Source of the DNA: an uncultured Anaerotignum sp.
GTDB lineage: Bacteria; Bacillota; Clostridia; Lachnospirales; Anaerotignaceae
Length of the DNA stretch: 8,356 nt
Direction of reading: 5' to 3'
Assembly (NCBI RefSeq): GCF_934277605.1
Contig: NZ_CAKQVD010000072.1
Coordinates: 1 to 8,356 of the forward strand
The position numbers and the translations under genes are program-made. Under the pieces are notes generated by a model. It worked only from the letters and a program-made list of their open reading frames with translations, did no database searches and had not been told where the DNA came from. How positions within the stretch are numbered: the stretch's first letter is position 1; each line of letters starts with the position of its first letter. Shown here piece after piece: positions 1-6,565 of this stretch.

Positions 1-93
1 ATATATCTGAAATGCATTTCTGCAATTCATTCAAAAACCTTTCATTTTAGACTTGACTTTTAATAGTTAGTCTTTCCTTTTAAGTTTGCCGCA

Positions 94-1143
94 TTAAATA
101 CGGTTGATTTCCTCCATCAAGGCAGGCACCAGCTCATCCTCCGCAACCTTACGGATGATTTCGCCCTTCTTAAAAACAAGACCGACCCCCTTGCCGCCGG
201 CAATCCCTAAGTCTGCCTCTCTGGCTTCTCCGGGACCGTTGACCACACAGCCCATCACAGCAACCTTAATATTTTTCTGAATGTCCCTGCATTTTTCTTC
301 TACCTCATTGGCAATGGAAATCAAATCAATTTCCGTTCTGCCGCAGGTCGGGCAGGAAACAAAGGTAATCCCGAATTGACGCAAACCAAGGCTTTTTAAA
401 ATCTCCTTTGCCGCCTTGACCTCCTCCACAGGATTCCCTGTCAAAGAAACACGAATGGTGTCTCCAATCCCCATTGCCAAAATAGTGCCGATACCGACAG
501 CAGATTTGATTGTGCCTGCATACAGCGTGCCGGCCTCTGTGATCCCAACATGGATGGGGTATGGAATTGCCTCGGAAAGCAAACGATATGCCTCGATCGA
601 AAAGGGTACATCCGAAGCCTTGATAGAAACAACAATATCATAAAAGCCGAATTTTTCCAAAATACGAACGTGCTTCAATGCACTTTCTACTAAGCCCTGC
701 GGTGTCACTCCGCCATATTTTTCCACCAGCTCCTTTTCCAGAGAACCGCTGTTTACGCCGATACGAATGGGAATCCTTTTTTCCTTCGCCAGATTTACCA
801 CCTGCTGAATACGCTCCTCATCCCCGATATTCCCCGGATTGATACGCACCTTATCAATGCCAAGCTCCATCACACGCAGTGCCAATCTGTAATCAAAATG
901 AATATCCGCAACCAAAGGGATATGAATACGCTTTTTGATTTCGCCAACTGCATTTGCTGCCGCCATATCCGGAACAGCAACTCTCACAAGCTCACAGCCT
1001 GCCTTTTCTAAGGCCAAAATCTGCGTCACTGTTGCCTCGACATCCCTTGTATCTGTATTGCACATGGATTGAATGATAATGGGATTGTTACCGCCCATTT
1101 TCAAGCTGCCGATTTTCACTTCTCTTGTCAGTTTTCTTTCCAT
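94..1143 (-). CDS. ispG: (E)-4-hydroxy-3-methylbut-2-enyl-diphosphate synthase (IspG/GcpE)
   Basis: Iron-sulfur enzyme of the MEP isoprenoid pathway that reductively converts methylerythritol cyclodiphosphate to HMBPP in the cytoplasm. The 349-residue protein has the N-terminal TIM-barrel part, with the conserved stretches QSMCNT, VADIHFDYR, RINPGNIG and RIGVNSGSLEK. The C-terminal [4Fe-4S] domain has Cys264 and Cys267 in SCPTCGR, Cys299 in GCVVNGPGE, and the catalytic-site Glu306. These match E. coli Cys270, Cys273, Cys305 and Glu312. An in-frame ATG six codons upstream (1161) is less likely: it lies just after a hairpin and has no ribosome binding site, while the ATG at 1143 has AAGGTGA four bases ahead. 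It is the last gene of the cluster, 52 bp after rseP, and shares a pathway with dxr two genes upstream. Family assignment is very secure; the start is probable. Confidence 0.97.
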   Translation of the reverse strand: MERKLTREVKIGSLKMGGNNPIIIQSMCNTDTRDVEATVTQILALEKAGCELVRVAVPDMAAANAVGEIKKRIHIPLVADIHFDYRLALRVMELGIDKVRINPGNIGDEERIQQVVNLAKEKRIPIRIGVNSGSLEKELVEKYGGVTPQGLVESALKHVRILEKFGFYDIVVSIKASDVPFSIEAYRLLSEAIPYPIHVGITEAGTLYAGTIKSAVGIGTILAMGIGDTIRVSLTGNPVEEVKAAKEILKSLGLRQFGITFVSCPTCGRTEIDLISIANEVEEKCRDIQKNIKVAVMGCVVNGPGEAREADLGIAGGKGVGLVFKKGEIIRKVAEDELVPALMEEINRI

Positions 1144-1147
1144 AGTC

Positions 1148-1154
1148 TCACCTT
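1148..1154 (-). promoter_or_regulatory. Ribosome binding site of ispG
   Basis: The minus strand reads AAGGTGA, ending four bases before the ATG at 1143. It decides between two in-frame ATGs: the upstream one at 1161 is preceded by the 3' arm of a hairpin and has no Shine-Dalgarno sequence. The spacing is a little shorter than usual. Confidence 0.7.
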
Positions 1155-1167
1155 TTTCCATTCAGAA

Positions 1168-1191
1168 AACGCCTAATTTGCATTAGGCGTT
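1168..1191 (-). terminator. Perfect 10-bp hairpin between rseP and ispG, possible weak terminator
   Basis: On the minus strand AACGCCTAAT and ATTAGGCGTT form a perfect 10-bp stem closed by a GCAA loop, which is of the stable GNRA class. It begins four bases after the rseP stop codon. The following U-run is short (four U, two of them in the stem), so full termination is doubtful. A partial terminator, an RNA-processing site or a block to 3' exonuclease are all possible. The stem is directly visible; its function is inferred. Confidence 0.6.
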
Positions 1192-1195
1192 CCGT

Positions 1196-2287
1196 TTATA
1201 TGATATATTTTGTAATGTCACTGAAAAGGACAAACGCCATCAAGCCCATCAGAAAAATAAACCCTAAAAATTGCAGTTTGGATTCTGTTTCAATATCCAT
1301 AGGCTTTCTGCGTACTGCTTCAATCAGCAGGAACAGAATACGTCCGCCGTCCAATGCAGGAATCGGGAACAAATTCAGCACCCCAAGGTTTGCACTCAGC
1401 ACTGCGCCGATATAGACCACATTTTGAATTGCCGCCTTTACGCTATGCTGCAAGCCTGCCTCATAGCTTTGCCCAACCATATTAAAAATAGCAATCGGGC
1501 CGCCATATTCATCCGGATTCGCCGTAAAGGTAAACACACGCAATAAGCCCTGCGCCGTCATTTTCACATAATTTATCATTGCAAACAGGCTGTAATGTGC
1601 TGTTTCGGCAACACCCATTTTTTCAAACCCTTCTGACGACTTGGCAAAAAGCCCCGTTTTTATCTGCGGCGTAAAGCCAATCAGATATCTGCCCTGTTCT
1701 TCATCCAGCTTTGGCTTAAGTTCATATTTGTGATGCACGCCATCTGCGCCCAACACATCTAAAATCAGACTGTCTCCTTGATTGGCTTGCAGAACATATT
1801 GCAATTCATCATAAATATGGATGGATTTTCCGTTGATTTTCTGAATGGTATCCCCCACATTCAGCCCAATTTCCGCAGCAGCAGAATCCGGCAGAACCTC
1901 TCGAATGGCAGGTGTCGCCGTATAGGTTGTGCAGGTTAAACCGAAAATCAAAAGAAATGCCAAAACAAAATTCATCATCGGCCCTGCCGCCATAACTGCC
2001 AAGCGTGCGCCGACAGATTTGCTCATAAAGGAGGTCGGACTTGGAATTTCTCCTTCCTCCGCTTCTCCTTCCATGCGGCAAAAGCCACCCAAGGGCAACA
2101 AACGAATACTATATTCCGTGTCACCCTTTGTGCGAGAAATAAGCTTCGGCCCCATGCCGACAGCAAATTCCTGCACCCAAATTCCGTTTTTCTTTGCAAC
2201 AATGAAATGCCCAAATTCGTGAGCCACTACCAAAACGCCCAAAAGTATAATTGTAATCAATAACGAGGAAATTTTCCCCACCTCCAA
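1196..2287 (-). CDS. rseP: RIP site-2 zinc metalloprotease RseP (RasP-like)
   Basis: Membrane-embedded zinc protease of the M50 (site-2 protease) family. Relatives cut anti-sigma factors such as RsiW and clear remnant signal peptides from the membrane. In the 363-residue reading, the first membrane helix (about 8-25) runs into the HEFGH zinc motif (23-27). A second helix lies at about 97-118 (MAAGPMMNFVLAFLLIF), a PDZ domain spans about 125-195, and the NLFPIPALDGG motif (305-315) supplies the third zinc ligand, Asp313. Further helices lie near 287-305 and 338-356. The length fits the single-PDZ Gram-positive form. The start is uncertain: the coordinates use a TTG that overlaps the gene's own Shine-Dalgarno sequence. 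An ATT at 2272 is ideally spaced and a TTG at 2260 lies further down. It begins 9 bp after the dxr stop. No anti-sigma gene is in the window, so its substrate cannot be inferred. Confidence 0.93.
   Translation of the reverse strand: MEVGKISSLLITIILLGVLVVAHEFGHFIVAKKNGIWVQEFAVGMGPKLISRTKGDTEYSIRLLPLGGFCRMEGEAEEGEIPSPTSFMSKSVGARLAVMAAGPMMNFVLAFLLIFGLTCTTYTATPAIREVLPDSAAAEIGLNVGDTIQKINGKSIHIYDELQYVLQANQGDSLILDVLGADGVHHKYELKPKLDEEQGRYLIGFTPQIKTGLFAKSSEGFEKMGVAETAHYSLFAMINYVKMTAQGLLRVFTFTANPDEYGGPIAIFNMVGQSYEAGLQHSVKAAIQNVVYIGAVLSANLGVLNLFPIPALDGGRILFLLIEAVRRKPMDIETESKLQFLGFIFLMGLMAFVLFSDITKYII
2279..2285 (-). promoter_or_regulatory. Strong ribosome binding site in the rseP start region
   Basis: The minus strand reads GGAGGTG, the best Shine-Dalgarno match near the rseP 5' end. 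It overlaps the TTG that gives the longest frame (2287), so that TTG cannot use it. Eight bases after GGAGG comes an in-frame ATT (2272), giving the expected spacing but a rare start codon. The next in-frame TTG (2260) is about 20 bases away, which is too far for normal use. Confidence 0.6.
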
Positions 2288-2296
2288 ACAGATTGA

Positions 2297-3442
2297 TTAA
2301 AAGCGTAACTGCTCCGCATAGGCTCTTGCCCATGCGTCTGCCTCTAACAAATCATCTAAAGTATATTCATATTTGACAGTATATGCGTCCATCGTTCGTT
2401 CTATCAATGCAGGAATCTGTAAAAATGTCAACTCTCCCTTCAGAAAACGGGCAACTGCCACCTCATTTGCACCATTCAATACCGCTGGCAGAGTGCCGCC
2501 TGTTTTTAAAGCACGATATGCAAGAGAAAGGCATTGAAAGGTCTCCATATCCGGCTTTTCAAAGGTTAAATTACTCCGTTTTGCAAAATCAACCCGTGGA
2601 AACGAATTTTTTACACGCTTCGGATAGGTCAGTGCATATTGAATCGGGATACGCATATCCGGCTCGCCCATCTGTGCAATAATTGCGCCATCCTCATATT
2701 CCACAGCAGAATGAACAATGCTCTGCGGATGAACCAAAACTTCAATTTGGTCAACCTCCACATCAAACAGCCATTTTGCCTCCATCACTTCCAAGCCCTT
2801 ATTCATCAGCGTAGCGGAATCAATCGTAATTTTCTTTCCCATTTGCCAATTCGGGTGTGCCAAAGCATCTGCCGCCGTTACCTGCTCCAGCTCCGCACGT
2901 TTTTTCCCTCTGAACGGGCCGCCGGAGGCAGTCAGGAGAATGCGTGCAATGCGGTTTCCTTCATTCCCTTGGAGAGATTGAAAAATTGCAGAATGTTCAC
3001 TGTCTACCGGATAGATTTTGACATTATGCTTTTTTGCCAAATCCATAACAAGCTGCCCGGCGGAAACCAAGGTTTCTTTGTTCGCAAGGGCAATATTTTT
3101 TCCTGCACGAATGGCAGCAAAGGTTGGCTTTAAGCCGACATTGCCGACAACAGAGGTAACAACCGTATCCACATCCTTATATGTAGCCGCCTCCACCAAG
3201 CCATCCATGCCGCTGAGAACACGAATTTTCGTATCTGCCAAACGGCCTTGCAGAATTTTTGCGTTTTCTTCATCCATCACTGCAACCAATTCAGGCTGAA
3301 ATTTTCTTGCCTGCTCCTCCAAAAGAGAAATATTTTTGTTGCCTGTGATTGCCGATATTTTGATATTTCCCAGCTCTTCAACGACTTCAAGCGTTTGTGT
3401 GCCGATAGAGCCGGTTGAACCCAAAATAGAAATTTTTCTCAT
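2297..3442 (-). CDS. dxr: 1-deoxy-D-xylulose-5-phosphate reductoisomerase (DXP reductoisomerase)
   Basis: NADPH-dependent enzyme that rearranges and reduces DXP to 2-C-methyl-D-erythritol 4-phosphate, the first committed step of the MEP pathway and the fosmidomycin target. The 381-residue protein starts with the Rossmann motif GSTGSIG (8-14). The metal ligands are visible as Asp147 and Glu149 in VDSEHSAIFQ and Glu218 in NKGLEVMEAKWLF. The active-site loop HPNWQMG (196-202) carries the Trp that covers the inhibitor in homologues. HPQSIVHS (238-245) and MGEPDMRIPIQYAL (258-271) are also family hallmarks. The length is usual for the family. The ATG has GAGG nine bases upstream. The gene lies 18 bp after cdsA and 9 bp before rseP, so the three are very probably co-transcribed. 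Confidence 0.98.
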   Translation of the reverse strand: MRKISILGSTGSIGTQTLEVVEELGNIKISAITGNKNISLLEEQARKFQPELVAVMDEENAKILQGRLADTKIRVLSGMDGLVEAATYKDVDTVVTSVVGNVGLKPTFAAIRAGKNIALANKETLVSAGQLVMDLAKKHNVKIYPVDSEHSAIFQSLQGNEGNRIARILLTASGGPFRGKKRAELEQVTAADALAHPNWQMGKKITIDSATLMNKGLEVMEAKWLFDVEVDQIEVLVHPQSIVHSAVEYEDGAIIAQMGEPDMRIPIQYALTYPKRVKNSFPRVDFAKRSNLTFEKPDMETFQCLSLAYRALKTGGTLPAVLNGANEVAVARFLKGELTFLQIPALIERTMDAYTVKYEYTLDDLLEADAWARAYAEQLRF

Positions 3443-3460
3443 TCTTTACACCCTCTGTTT

Positions 3461-4270
3461 TTAATGAATCAAGAACAGCATGATATAGTATAGCACCGGT
3501 GTAGTGAGGATAACACTGTCAAATCTATCCAACACACCACCATGACCGGGCAAAAGATTCCCATAGTCCTTAATGCCAACCTGACGCTTGATGGAGGATG
3601 CTGCCAAGTCCCCGATTTGAGACAAAACAGAGCCGAAAAATCCAATCAAGCCGCACAAAAGCAGCACGTTGACACCTGCAATGGGATGGAAACGGTTAAT
3701 CCAAACACCATAGAGCAGGCAAAGCACCACGGATGTGAGGATGCCGCCTATCGAACCCTCTATTGTTTTTTTGGGGCTTAATGCAGGGCAAAGCTTGTTT
3801 TTTCCCAAGAAATAGCCGGAAAAATATGCACCTGTGTCACAGCCGAAGGCAGAAATAAATGCCAACCAAATCAACAGCTTGCCATGGTCAAATTCTCTTA
3901 CCAAATAAACATGAGAGAGCAGGAAGCAAGCATAGAAAAAGCCGAAAAATGCCGCACAGCATTCCACATAGCTTGTTTTTTTATAGCACAAAACACTGTA
4001 AATCAGCATTGCAAGCACAAACACAGAGGTAAACACAGCAAACAGCGTTTGTATATACACCAGCTTATCCATAAAAATAACATAGAATAGGCCAAACAAA
4101 TATGCAATGATATGTGCGCCCTTCACTTCGCCGGAAACTGCACGATTAAATTCATACATCCCAATCAATCCCAGAATCCCAACGCCTGCATGCAGCCAAT
4201 CACCGCCGCTGATTACAATAAACAGCAACAAAGGAAGTGCCACCAAAGCAGAAATAATTCTTGTTTTCAT
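3461..4270 (-). CDS. cdsA: Phosphatidate cytidylyltransferase (CDP-diglyceride synthase)
   Basis: Integral membrane enzyme that joins CTP and phosphatidic acid to give CDP-diacylglycerol, the precursor of phosphatidylglycerol and other phospholipids. The 269-residue protein is largely hydrophobic, with about seven or eight probable membrane segments. It carries the CDP-diglyceride synthase signature at Ser225-Asp251, with the key parts SSIKR, KD and PGHGGVLDRFD. Upstream of this are CDTGAYFSG (144-152) and LSPKKTIEGSIGG (164-176), both typical of the family. It has eight Cys, a high number, but I see no known metal site. The start follows uppS by 11 bp, and its ribosome binding site overlaps the uppS stop codon, which suggests translational coupling. 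Confidence 0.97.
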   Translation of the reverse strand: MKTRIISALVALPLLLFIVISGGDWLHAGVGILGLIGMYEFNRAVSGEVKGAHIIAYLFGLFYVIFMDKLVYIQTLFAVFTSVFVLAMLIYSVLCYKKTSYVECCAAFFGFFYACFLLSHVYLVREFDHGKLLIWLAFISAFGCDTGAYFSGYFLGKNKLCPALSPKKTIEGSIGGILTSVVLCLLYGVWINRFHPIAGVNVLLLCGLIGFFGSVLSQIGDLAASSIKRQVGIKDYGNLLPGHGGVLDRFDSVILTTPVLYYIMLFLIH

Positions 4271-4276
4271 ACAGTG

Positions 4277-4283
4277 TCACCTC
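4277..4283 (-). promoter_or_regulatory. cdsA ribosome binding site overlapping the uppS stop codon
   Basis: The minus strand reads TGAGGTGA across the junction. The leading TGA is the uppS stop (4284-4282) and GAGGTGA is the Shine-Dalgarno sequence of cdsA, six bases before its ATG. Ribosomes finishing uppS would therefore sit on the cdsA initiation site, which favours coupled translation. Confidence 0.7.
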
Positions 4284-5028
4284 ATTTCAATCTGCCGCCA
4301 AACCGACGTTCTCTGTTTTGATAATAATAAATCGCCTTTTCCAGTTCATTTTTATCAAAATCGGGCCAAAGCACCTCCGAAAAATAAAATTCGGAATATG
4401 CAATCTGCCACAAAAGGAAGTTGCTGATTCTCTCCTCGCCGCTGGTGCGAATCATAAGCTCGGGATCGGGGGTGCCTGCTGTATCCAATGCAGCAGAAAT
4501 CATATCCTCTGTAATGGCATCGGGAGAAAGCGTCCCCTCTGCCGTTTCCTTGGCAAGCTTTGTTATCGCACGGCGCAGCTCATCTCTGCCGCCGTAATTC
4601 AGTGCAACATGCACAGTCATGCCGTCCTTTTCCTTGGAAAGCTCCTCAATTTCTTGAATTGCCTTTTGAATATCTGTATCCAAGCGGCTCTTTTCTCCAA
4701 TCACATGCATCCGAATATTATCCTTCACAAATTTTTTAAAATAATTCTTCAGATAAAAACGCAGGAGATCCATAATTGCGCCAACCTCCTCGGTAGAGCG
4801 TTTCCAGTTTTCTGTGGAAAAAGCATACACCGTCAAATGCTCCAAGCCCAATTCCTTTGCGGCATAAATGATTCTTTCCAGTGCCTCCGCACCGGCCTTA
4901 TGCCCGGCTTTTCTGGGCAGCTTGCGTTTCGTTGCCCATCTGCCGTTGCCATCCATAATAATCGCAACGTGCTTAGGCATTTTTTCGGGATTCAGCTCAA
5001 AGGAGCCGGATTCGTTTTCATAAAGCAT
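4282..5028 (-). CDS. uppS: Isoprenyl transferase, probable undecaprenyl diphosphate synthase
   Basis: Cytoplasmic cis-prenyltransferase that adds isopentenyl units to farnesyl diphosphate to make undecaprenyl diphosphate, the lipid carrier for peptidoglycan and other wall polymers. The 248-residue protein has the diphosphate-binding motif HVAIIMDGNGRWA (20-32) with catalytic Asp26, then YAFSTENWKR (68-77) with Asn74. The C-terminal signature includes IRTSGEERISNFLLWQ (193-208), with Arg194, Arg200 and Ser202, followed by AYSEFYF with Glu213. The length is usual. The ATG has GGGAGG about seven bases upstream. The Asp and Arg set marks a Z-type, not E-type, prenyltransferase. Product chain length cannot be read from sequence, so the C55 product rests on family and context. 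Its substrate comes from the pathway served by dxr and ispG downstream. Confidence 0.97.
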   Translation of the reverse strand: MLYENESGSFELNPEKMPKHVAIIMDGNGRWATKRKLPRKAGHKAGAEALERIIYAAKELGLEHLTVYAFSTENWKRSTEEVGAIMDLLRFYLKNYFKKFVKDNIRMHVIGEKSRLDTDIQKAIQEIEELSKEKDGMTVHVALNYGGRDELRRAITKLAKETAEGTLSPDAITEDMISAALDTAGTPDPELMIRTSGEERISNFLLWQIAYSEFYFSEVLWPDFDKNELEKAIYYYQNRERRFGGRLK

Positions 5029-5047
5029 AAATTGCCTCCCTGTAACA

Positions 5048-5074
5048 AAGCCCCTCTCCGAAGAAGAGGGGCTT
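5048..5074 (-). terminator. GC-rich UUCG hairpin between frr and uppS, possible attenuator
   Basis: On the minus strand AAGCCCCTCT and AGAGGGGCTT form a perfect 10-bp stem. The seven-base loop TCTTCGG contains C(UUCG)G, an exceptionally stable tetraloop, stacked above one bulged U. The bases after it (TTTG, then TTAC) make a poor U-run, so complete termination is unlikely. It sits 14 bp after the frr stop and just ahead of the uppS ribosome binding site, where it could attenuate transcription or shield the upstream message. Confidence 0.6.
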
Positions 5075-5088
5075 GGATATTTCGATCA

Positions 5089-5646
5089 TTAAACGGTAAG
5101 GATATCCTTACTCTTAGCGTCACATTTCTTTTCGATTTCAGCCACATATTTATCTGTCAGCTTCTGTGTTTCTTCTTCCAAATCTGTCAGCTGATCCTCT
5201 GTGATTTCTTTCGCCTTTTCAGATTTCTTGAAAACATCCATAGCATCTCTTCTGATGTTTCTGATTGCGACCTTAGACGCTTCTGCTTTTTTCTTTACAT
5301 CCTTTGTCAGTTCCTTACGTCTTTCCTCTGTCAGTTCAGGGAATACCAGACGAACAACCTTACCGTCATTGTTGGGGTTGATACCCAACTCAGACATATT
5401 GATTGCCTTTTCGATTGCCTTCAGCAAAGATGCATCCCAAGGCTGAATCTGCAGCAGACGGGGTTCGGGAACCGTAATATTCCCAACCTGATTCAAGGGT
5501 GTGGGAGTACCGTAATATTCCACCATAATTTTATCTAAAACATGGGGATTTGCACGGCCTGCACGGATTGTGCTATAATCACTGTCCAGTGCTGCCAATG
5601 TTTTTTTCATCTTTTCTTCAAAAGGTTTTGTCAGTTCAGATGCCAT
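5089..5646 (-). CDS. frr: Ribosome recycling factor (RRF)
   Basis: Works with EF-G and IF3 to split post-termination ribosomes into subunits for reuse. The 185-residue protein has the standard length and two-domain layout. The helical domain I at the ends includes TIRAGRANP (26-34), FPELTEERRKEL (102-113) and NIRRDAMD (130-137), in which Arg132 corresponds to the essential Arg132 of E. coli RRF. The inserted beta-rich domain II covers roughly 31-105, with YYGTPTPLNQ and ITVPEPRLLQIQPWD. The ATG has a near-perfect AGGAGG about eight bases upstream. It lies 36 bp after pyrH with no hairpin between them, so these two genes are likely one transcript; the pyrH-frr pair is widely conserved. Confidence 0.98.
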   Translation of the reverse strand: MASELTKPFEEKMKKTLAALDSDYSTIRAGRANPHVLDKIMVEYYGTPTPLNQVGNITVPEPRLLQIQPWDASLLKAIEKAINMSELGINPNNDGKVVRLVFPELTEERRKELTKDVKKKAEASKVAIRNIRRDAMDVFKKSEKAKEITEDQLTDLEEETQKLTDKYVAEIEKKCDAKSKDILTV

Positions 5647-5682
5647 AATCGTTTCCTCCTATGCGAACAAAATCTTAAATAG

Positions 5683-6387
5683 TTATACAGTTACAATCGT
5701 ACCGATTTTTTCGCCGCCCACTGCACGCACAATGCTGTTTTCCTCGTTTAAGCCAAAGATGATTACAGGAATCTTACGCTCAAAACAAAGATTTGCGGCT
5801 GCCATATCGATTACCTTCAGGTTGTTTTTCACAATATCCTCTGCTCTGATGATATCAATTCTCTTAGCATTGGGGTTTGTTGCAGGATCATCATCATAAA
5901 CGCCGTCAATGCTCTTTGCAAAGAACAGACCGTCTACGTCCAGCTCCGCACCTCTCAATGCTGTAATTGTATCTGTCGAGAAGAAGGGATGTCCCATACC
6001 GGCTGCAAAAATAACCACCTCTCCCCTTTCCAAGTGAGCAATGGCACTTTCCTTAGAAAATTGCTCTGTCATTGTGCCGATAACAATGGGTGTCTGTACA
6101 AACGCCTTGATTCCGTTCTGACGGAGTGCATCTGCCACATAAATTGCATTCATTACTGTTGCCAGCATCCCAATCTGGTCTGCTTTGGTACGGTCCATAT
6201 TGGAATCCGCACTTCTGCCTCTCCAGAAATTGCCGCCGCCGATAACCAAGGAAACCTGTGTCCCTTTTTCCATCACGGCTTTGATTTGTGCAATCAATCC
6301 CCAGATAACACTATCATCAAAGGTTACGCCTTTTTTTTCGCCCGCCAATGCTTCGCCGCTCAATTTCAGCACAATTCTCTTATACAT
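5683..6387 (-). CDS. pyrH: Uridylate kinase (UMP kinase)
   Basis: Phosphorylates UMP to UDP with ATP, a key step towards UTP, CTP and UDP-sugars. It belongs to the bacterial amino-acid-kinase-fold family (hexameric, regulated by GTP and UTP) and is unrelated to eukaryotic UMP/CMP kinases. The 234-residue protein shows KLSGEAL near the N-terminus (Lys8), the glycine-rich IGGGNFWRG (49-57), and DRTKADQIGMLATVMN (65-80) of the UMP and subunit-contact region. It also has FFSTDTITALRGAEL (135-149) and the nucleotide-binding GVYDDDP (162-168). The length is usual. AAGGAGG lies about ten bases before the ATG, a slightly wide spacing. The gene is preceded by a strong terminator and 178 bp of non-coding DNA, so it may have its own promoter. 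Confidence 0.98.
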   Translation of the reverse strand: MYKRIVLKLSGEALAGEKKGVTFDDSVIWGLIAQIKAVMEKGTQVSLVIGGGNFWRGRSADSNMDRTKADQIGMLATVMNAIYVADALRQNGIKAFVQTPIVIGTMTEQFSKESAIAHLERGEVVIFAAGMGHPFFSTDTITALRGAELDVDGLFFAKSIDGVYDDDPATNPNAKRIDIIRAEDIVKNNLKVIDMAAANLCFERKIPVIIFGLNEENSIVRAVGGEKIGTIVTV

Positions 6388-6412
6388 TATTTTACAGCCT
6401 CCTTACTTCTCT

Positions 6413-6441
6413 AATGTAACACAAATTACAGAAAATTTCCA
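6413..6441 (-). promoter_or_regulatory. Candidate sigma-A promoter for pyrH-frr
   Basis: On the minus strand TGGAAA (6441-6436, 4/6 match to TTGACA) and TACATT (6418-6413, 4/6 match to TATAAT) are separated by 17 bp. The TG two bases before TACATT makes it an extended -10. It lies downstream of the tsf terminator and just ahead of the pyrH ribosome binding site, which would leave a very short leader. The matches are weak in AT-rich DNA, so chance is a real alternative. Confidence 0.3.
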
Positions 6442-6485
6442 CATTTTTCTCTGTCTCCATGCAGAATATGAAAAAAATTTCCTGT

Positions 6486-6538
6486 AAAAAAGGAAACGCC
6501 CATGCAGTAAAGCTTACCGCAGATCAGCGTTTCCTTTT
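6486..6538 (-). terminator. Intrinsic terminator after tsf
   Basis: On the minus strand AAAAGGAAACGC and GCGTTTCCTTTT form a perfect 12-bp stem, and the transcript continues into a run of six U. Inside it a second stem, TGCGGTAA with TTACTGCA around a GCT loop, gives eight pairs with one G-U wobble. On the plus strand that wobble becomes an A-C mismatch, so the structure is better formed in minus-strand RNA, the sense of the genes. It starts 27 bp after the tsf stop. Termination could be partial, as pyrH and frr follow on the same strand. Confidence 0.85.
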
Positions 6539-6565
6539 CATTTTTAAAGTATATCCGTTAACGGA

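Noticed and set aside
1..93. Search for a terminator after ispG or the start of another gene; short dyads AGACT/AGTCT and the 12-base palindrome GAAATGCATTTC (9-20).
   Set aside because: The stems are short, AT-rich and lack a following U-run, so they are likely chance. No start codon with a ribosome binding site and open frame is visible. In many Clostridia polC follows ispG, but nothing here shows it.
4261..5538. A 425-codon open frame on the plus strand across uppS, the intergenic hairpin and part of frr.
   Set aside because: It is antisense to two unmistakable conserved genes, is rich in Cys, Phe and His as antisense frames often are, resembles no family I know and has no convincing ribosome binding site.
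6421..6470. An AT-rich inverted repeat (ACAG...AAAAT with ATTTTCTGT on the minus strand) around the candidate pyrH promoter.
   Set aside because: It needs a three-base bulge and is nearly all A-T pairs, so it is weak and easily due to base composition.
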